Assembly (NCBI RefSeq): GCF_018687715.1
Contig: NC_056758.1
Coordinates: 41,862,467-41,926,466 of the forward strand
Direction of reading: 5' to 3'
DNA from: Carya illinoinensis
Lineage: Eukaryota > Streptophyta > Magnoliopsida > Fagales > Juglandaceae
DNA length: 64,000 nucleotides
Both the position numbers and the translations under genes were made by a program. Under the pieces are notes generated by a model. The model worked only from the letters and a program-made list of their open reading frames with translations, was not told where the DNA came from and did no database searches. Below, in pieces: positions 58,795-64,000 of the stretch. The first letter of the stretch is position 1, and each line of letters opens with the position of its first letter.

Positions 58795-60130
58795 GCACTC
58801 CAGTATTTGCACAAGTAGATTTCATCCACAATACAAATCCTAACGTAAGAGAAGCATAAGTAACATTAATGGTAGTTACTAAGGTGGCAAATAGATGACT
58901 CAAGAGAATAGTTATAGAATGAGATTCAACATAAGCAATTTCAATCATCAACAACCCAAATGCAGCAACAGATTGAGAAATGCATACAACCATTAGAGAT
59001 ATTCATTACAAGCTTCAAGATTTTGATCAGTGGACTGCAAAAAAGAATTTATCAGTCACAAAATCAGTGCACTCAAGGTTTGGCACAATAGGCAGCTTCT
59101 CACAATTTGTACAGAAGCATACCTCTTAACCAGATTCTGCAATGTCTTCTATACTTTTCAAGTGGAAAAGATTCCCTAATGTTGTATAATTAATTTGCTA
59201 CTACCCTTTGTATTAGGTTTGTGGGATGAATAAAACTTGCATTAAAATAATACACAATTAAAAAAATAAAAAATAAAAAATAAAAGAACAAAAGTTGTAA
59301 ACACGGATGTATAAAAGAATAAAGAATGTTGAAATTTATTATTAACTTTAAGATAAGATAATATGAAAGAAAAAAAAAAAAGATTTATGTCAAACTCATT
59401 CACAGTAGCATTCCTGTTTAGAAGTTTATTTTCTGGTATATAGATATGCAAATCAACAAACCCAAGACTGCCCTGACAGAGAGAGAGAGAGAGAGAGCGA
59501 GCAAACGACAAATAGCAGATGGCCCTTTTTATTCCGTGAGTTTATGCTGTTCAGGAAACGTTCCGGTGGACGGTTGTGGAGGGTAGAAAATGCAGAATGT
59601 GGATACCATGTGGCAGCATATGGCACCCCATTGATCAAGTCAGCCATTACAGATAAAAGAAACGTTGTGCCCGTCTTAGCACCTAATGTTGCAGTTGTAA
59701 AGCTTGCAGATAACTACTACTTTCCTCTTGTCCTCGTATTGCAAAAGAGTTCTTGGCATCTTCTTTTTCTGAGATAAGGATTCCCCATTTCGTCTTATAG
59801 TAGTTTATGGGTAAAAGCAGTCGGTAATTGGAAACCTTTGTCACTGGAACCTAAAAACTAATGACATGCCAGACTGTACTTGCCAAACCGTGTTTTCCTG
59901 AGCCCATCACCTCTTATTGGTTCGCATATGCACATGTAATTTACGTCAGACGTGATGTTAGAGAGCAAAACAACAGTTGTTGTAGGTTATGTTTTATGCC
60001 CTTTTTTTCACCAAGGAATGCGTGCTTTTTCGTTTGGCTTTATCTGTTCAAATCGTTAGGAGTCAGGAACAACTGTTTCTTGAAAGATGAATGCGACGTG
60101 CCTCATCCCATCATTGACTCCGTCGTTGCT

Positions 60131-60136
60131 TATATA
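60131..60136 (+). promoter_or_regulatory. TATA box of the peroxidase gene
   Basis: TATATA in GCTTATATAGCAAC, 44 bp before the start codon; it implies a very short leader. Confidence 0.65.
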
Positions 60137-60174
60137 GCAACGCCAATTACTAAGCCAAACCACACTTTAGCAAC

Positions 60175-62004
60175 ATGAACCCAAAAATGCCCAAAAGAAG
60201 TCTTCACTGTCTTTTCTTTCTTCTTCTCCTTACTGTAGCTTATGCTAAACTTCGGGTCGACCATTACCGACACTCATGCCCGAATGTTGAAGCAATCGTC
60301 CGCTCTGCAGTTAAACAAAAATTCCAGGAGACATTTGTGACAGCTCCTGCCACTCTTCGGCTCTTCTTCCACGACTGCTTTGTCCGGGTTTTTGTTCCTT
60401 CTCCTAAACTCGATTATGCAGATTAATGTTCATCTTTCTTTTTCTTTCTGCAATTGTGCAATGATTGGCCTCCCTCCCTTCCCCCCTTCCTTGTTTTGCG
60501 TTGGGTTTCTGCAATGAAGTTAGCAAACTCAAGACAAAAAAGATATCTTTTTCAACAGGGTTGTGATGCTTCGGTAATTTTGGCTACAAGAAATCACACA
60601 TCAGAGAAGGATAATGCAGATGATCTTTCACTAGCTGGGGATGGGTTTGACACAGTGATGCAAGCCAAAGCTGCAGTTGATAGTGTGCCCCAGTGCAGGA
60701 ATAAGGTTTCATGTGCTGATATATTGGCCATAGCCACTAGGGATGTTGTTGCTCTGGTAATTAATAACCATCCCTCTTACAGAAAAAATTAATATTTCAC
60801 TTTTATTCAAGATTCAAATGATTATAACTGCTAATTATTATGGAGTGCTACATGAAATTATTGAGAATAATTGCTTTTTCTCTTTCAACTGGGGGGGTAT
60901 TTCTTTTTCATTGAAGCTTGTAAATGAATTTGGTGCAGACAGGGGGACCGACATATGCTGTAGAATTGGGAAGACTTGATGGCAGGATATCTACCAGAGC
61001 TAGCGTCCGGCACCACCTCCCTCATCCTGACTTTAAATTGGACAAACTCCATTCTTTGTTTAAGTCACATGGTCTCTCCAAAACAGATCTAATCGCACTA
61101 TCAGGTACCATGTTTCCTTACTGTTGGGGCAATGAGAACTTGAAAGATTCATACTATGGCTGAGGTAACGAGAATAAATCAGGCATAATTATAAGAAACT
61201 TTGATACTGCGTTTTTGTCGTTCTCTACAGACAGCATTGTCAAGTAAAAATGCAAAGAAGTCAGGGCTTTTGAACTCTCCTCTCTTCTATAGAGTTCCAT
61301 TCCTTCATAGTCCTCATAGTTGGACTTAAAAATCAGGTCTATCGAAACATACAAAAACAAAAACGCAAACTTTAAGTAAATGCGCTATAAAAAATATAGA
61401 ATAATTGAAGTTATAATGGTAAGGGGATTCGCCTTCTGTTTTACCAGATTTTTCCAAATTCAGCAACCACTTGCACGAGTCTGAAGCTACTCTTGTGTAC
61501 TGGAAAACACTAACATTAGAAAATTGTTTACTTTATCAAGTCCTTAGAGTTGCCAAACTTATTCAATCTTACTACCTAAACAAATGACTTACTGTAGGAG
61601 CACATACTATCGGGTTTGCACACTGCAGCCTGTTCTTCAATCGGATCCACAATTTCGAAAGCAGCAACAGAATGGATCCAACACTTGATCCGGCATATGG
61701 AAAGTATCTCCGAGAAGTTTGCCCCAAAAATATAGACCGCAGAATTGTCATTGACATGGACCCAAACACACCTCGAAAATTTGATAACATGTACTACAAG
61801 AACCTTCAGCAAGGGATGGGTTTATTCACCTCCGATCAATCTTTGTTTACTGACAAGAGATCGAGAAAAATTGTGAACCTATTTGCTTCCAACAACGAAG
61901 CCTTTGAACAAGCTTTTGTTGCCGCCATTACTAAGCTTGGGCGGGTGGGGGTCCGGACTGGAAACCAAGGTGAGATTAGGCACAATTGTGCTATGGTGAA
62001 CTAG
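60175..62004 (+). CDS. Secreted class III peroxidase (PRX16/45-like)
   Basis: Four exons, 60175-60387, 60559-60756, 60939-61104 and 61598-62004, the classic class III arrangement of three introns; 327 residues. A signal peptide (about residues 1-24, hydrophobic [15 protein letters not shown]) directs it to the cell wall. The distal haem pocket is [16 protein letters not shown] (catalytic Arg and His), the proximal ligand His lies in [10 protein letters not shown], and Cys residues fit four disulfides ([28 protein letters not shown]). [14 protein letters not shown] and GMGLFTSDQ are family signatures. It oxidises phenolics with H2O2 in lignin or wall metabolism. Met5 is an alternative start. 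It lies next to an H+-ATPase gene, as PRX16 and PRX45 do in Arabidopsis (from memory). Confidence 0.93.
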
Positions 62005-62337
62005 ATGATATCTTTTGTGTGTAAGATTTGTACGCCCGAAAACATTCTACACCTAATTTGTAGATTTTATCTGATCATTTTGCAATGATATTAATATTGA
62101 AAGCATCAGTGGGTGTCAGTCATGGGTCCATTAAAAGAGCTTCCACAATTGTGTAAGTGCATTTTTCAATTCACTTCTTTATCTTCTTAGTATCAGTATG
62201 TCTGTTGGAAAGCCTCAGAATCGATGACTAAAATGGGAAATCAAATACACTCCATTTCTTCTTTTTTGGCTTAATGTATAAAACAGTATTAGAACGATAA
62301 AATGTTATTCTGCCTGTTTTGTTTCGTCATTTCATGC

Positions 62338-62386
<49 letters not shown>

Positions 62387-62578
62387 TGGTATCATTTGGC
62401 TTCAAAAGAGAACAGTGCTTTCTGCACTTGTAATTAGATAAGAGGCTAGTAACTACTGGAATTTTAATAACAGGATTATCACTGAACTAGAAATAAAGTT
62501 TTAGGCCCTCTATCATCATGAATGGCTTTATCTGGGAAAACATGAAACTAGAGATCTCTCTCTAAGAAAGACTACTCT
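62005..62578. other. Spacer between peroxidase and H+-ATPase genes
   Basis: Convergent 3' ends with a (GA)n microsatellite at 62340-62382. No gene. Confidence 0.6.
62340..62382. repeat. (GA)n microsatellite
   Basis: About 21 uninterrupted GA units. Confidence 0.9.
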
Positions 62579-63728
62579 TTAAACTGTATAATGTTGCTGG
62601 ATTGTGTCGATGTCTAGTCCTTTCAGCTTCACCACTGACTCAACATGTCCCTTCAGGGTATTTAGCTCCCTTAGCCTGCAAAATTTAAAACCAACTTTTG
62701 TAAGAAAAGAAATCAATCCAAACCCTCCGCAAATATCATCACTGTGTAGCAGGAAAGAATAATAATGGCAAAAAGTCTCCCTAAAATTCACATGGGGAAG
62801 AAATTTACTCTATAATTGTAAGAAGCCATTAAATACGTGTTGTCTTTATGTCAAGAAGTCCAGCCCACTTTCTTAAAAGCATATATCGATAAAATATTTG
62901 ATATCGACATCATCGGTTTGTCCTCGGGTGTGGTGTGCGACTTTATCTCTTAAAAGTATTAGCAGTTGCCTAATTAAAATTTATTCGATTAAGAAATTTA
63001 TTTTTACAAATTTAATTAATTAATTTTTAAACAATATCAAATTATAAATTTTTTAAATCTATTATTATTCTATTAAAATATTGATTATGTAATTTTTTTT
63101 AATATATATATGATCCTCCAACTCTAAAATTTAGATGGAGAGCCAACTTGAAAAATGGAAAACTACAAAACCTGCTTGGTGACCCCAGAAAACGACTTAA
63201 AACTTCTGGAAATGGTCGTATAAATGTTTTACTAAGCTTACCTTGCAACCTCAGCTCGTCGCTTGGCTTGCTCTGCAATCTCTGAAAGCTCCCTGTAGCT
63301 ACTCCTATCAGGGAAGAGGTTGGTGGTTTCAGGTGGTTGAAGACCATGTAGGGTCCTCTGCGCAGTTGCCCACTGTGCTTCTCTCTCTTCTTTGCCATAG
63401 TCTTTCTTTGTAGTGAAAGCAGTCTGTTGGGGAAAGGAAGCAGAAAAATCAATCAAATGAAAAGCAAAAGGAATGATTGATAGATTATTCTAAAAGAAAA
63501 AGACCCATCATTAGAAAAACATAAATGGCACCCAATAAACAATACCTTGTTCTCCAAAAGGTTATCCCAGGCTTTCCCACTTAGAATGTATCGAATTGCA
63601 AATTTGAGGAAATCAAGCGGGAAATACGTTACAAGACTATAAAGCCAGATTACACCGGCCCAACCCCACCCAGCTCCTTTAATACGTGCAAAACCCCAAT
63701 TTGCATAGACGGCTATGAAAGTAGCTAC
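62579..63728 (-). CDS. Plasma-membrane H+-ATPase, C-terminal exons (partial)
   Basis: Three exons on the minus strand, 63728-63546, 63423-63242 and 62675-62579, encode the last 153 residues; the rest lies beyond the right edge. The first has the last transmembrane segments ([19 protein letters not shown]). The others form the autoinhibitory R-domain: [50 protein letters not shown] and [18 protein letters not shown], ending HYTV. The penultimate Thr is the phosphorylation site that creates the 14-3-3 binding motif and activates the pump. These P-type pumps export H+ and energise the plasma membrane. The [12 protein letters not shown] form is like AHA1/AHA2. Confidence 0.95.
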
Positions 63729-64000
63729 CTGCAAATTACAGGATGTATAGTTATTTTGTTGAACAGAGATTTAACCATTTCACCAACAAATCCATATATC
63801 AAGTCTTCAATGTCTAACGCGCAGAAACGCAAAGTATAGCAAACCTAGGAAGTCTCATTTCTTAAAAAGAAAGACATTTTACAAAATTTACATCCTTTAA
63901 CTATTCACACAACTAAGGCCTGCTTTAGATACATCATCTTATTTTATTTTATTTTATCTTGTCTTAATATTCAAATCTCACATACACAAACATTTTTTTA
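63729..64000. other. H+-ATPase intron, truncated at the window edge
   Basis: Intronic DNA upstream of the visible exons. From about 63916 the sequence (GGCCTGCTTTAGATACATCA then TTATTTTATTTTATC) resembles the end of a common plant MITE, cut by the window edge. Confidence 0.5.

Larger units (their letters stand above)
58243..60174. other. Spacer upstream of the peroxidase, with retroelement debris
   Basis: Apart from the Copia fragment below, no gene is supported. An 86-codon minus frame (58733-58993) looks hydrophobic but overlaps the Copia remnant. A GA repeat lies near 59478. The last 300 bp form the peroxidase promoter. Confidence 0.45.

Noticed and set aside
58733..58993. 86-codon hydrophobic minus frame that looks like membrane segments
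   Set aside because: Overlaps the Copia RT fragment read on the + strand; no family match.
1..64000. CRISPR arrays, rRNA genes, tRNA genes, bacterial-type operons
   Set aside because: Looked for repeat-spacer regularity and conserved RNA motifs; the only tRNA-like promoter boxes belong to the SINE at 52956. A tRNAscan run would settle isolated tRNAs.

Overview
The window is nuclear DNA from a flowering plant, most likely a woody eudicot. The evidence is intron-containing genes with GT-AG junctions, AT-rich spacers, CT/GA microsatellites in leaders, plant-specific families (class III peroxidase, plasma-membrane H+-ATPase, OXS3-like, DUF761) and abundant MITEs, a LINE, a SINE and LTR-retrotransposon debris. 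One MITE type (GATGAGATGAGTTGAG-like body, CCAAACGGGGCC end) recalls repeats I associate with walnut and hickory relatives (Fagales); that assignment is from memory. No bacterial, organellar or viral system, CRISPR array or rRNA gene was seen.

Layout. 1-3,300: AT-rich spacer with one copy of a two-copy repeat (952-1784; partner 57433-58242). 3,745-4,949: OXS3-like stress nuclear protein (+). 6,089-8,216: PTRHD1-like peptidyl-tRNA hydrolase II domain protein (+). 8,534-20,895: a 6.2-kb head-to-tail tandem duplication; each unit carries a CxxC mini-protein (-), an F-box/kelch gene (-), a PIF/Harbinger-like element enclosing a gene-like segment, and exon 1 of a broken mitochondrial ribosomal protein bL28 gene (+). 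The single exon 2 of that pseudogene lies beyond the second unit at 22,367-22,826. 23,839-24,201: small DUF761 protein (+). 25,332-26,687: calmodulin-binding-domain protein (-). 26.7-31.8 kb: gene-poor spacer with foldback elements. 33,882-36,302: RING-H2 E3 ligase of the RHG1A/MBR type (+). 39,774-41,033: SAGA subunit ADA1 (-), with a short C-terminal relic 1.3 kb further on. 43,238-54,332: centromere protein O (+), 11 coding exons, its introns holding a decayed 5.3-kb LINE, a hAT-like MITE and a tRNA-type SINE, each with a visible target duplication. 60,175-62,004: class III peroxidase (+). 62,579-63,728: last three exons of a plasma-membrane H+-ATPase (-), running off the right edge.

The genes are independent transcription units, not an operon. 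Three of them (CxxC mini-protein, PTRHD1-like, CENP-O) correspond, as I recall, to neighbouring Arabidopsis loci At5g10695, At5g10700 and At5g10710, and the RING and calmodulin-binding genes to nearby At5g10650/At5g10660, so the window looks like an ancestral block expanded by duplication and transposons. The peroxidase/H+-ATPase pair likewise recalls PRX16-AHA1 and PRX45-AHA2. The most informative structures are the tandem duplication, which doubled exon 1 of a pseudogene without its exon 2, and the gene-fragment-bearing transposon inside it.
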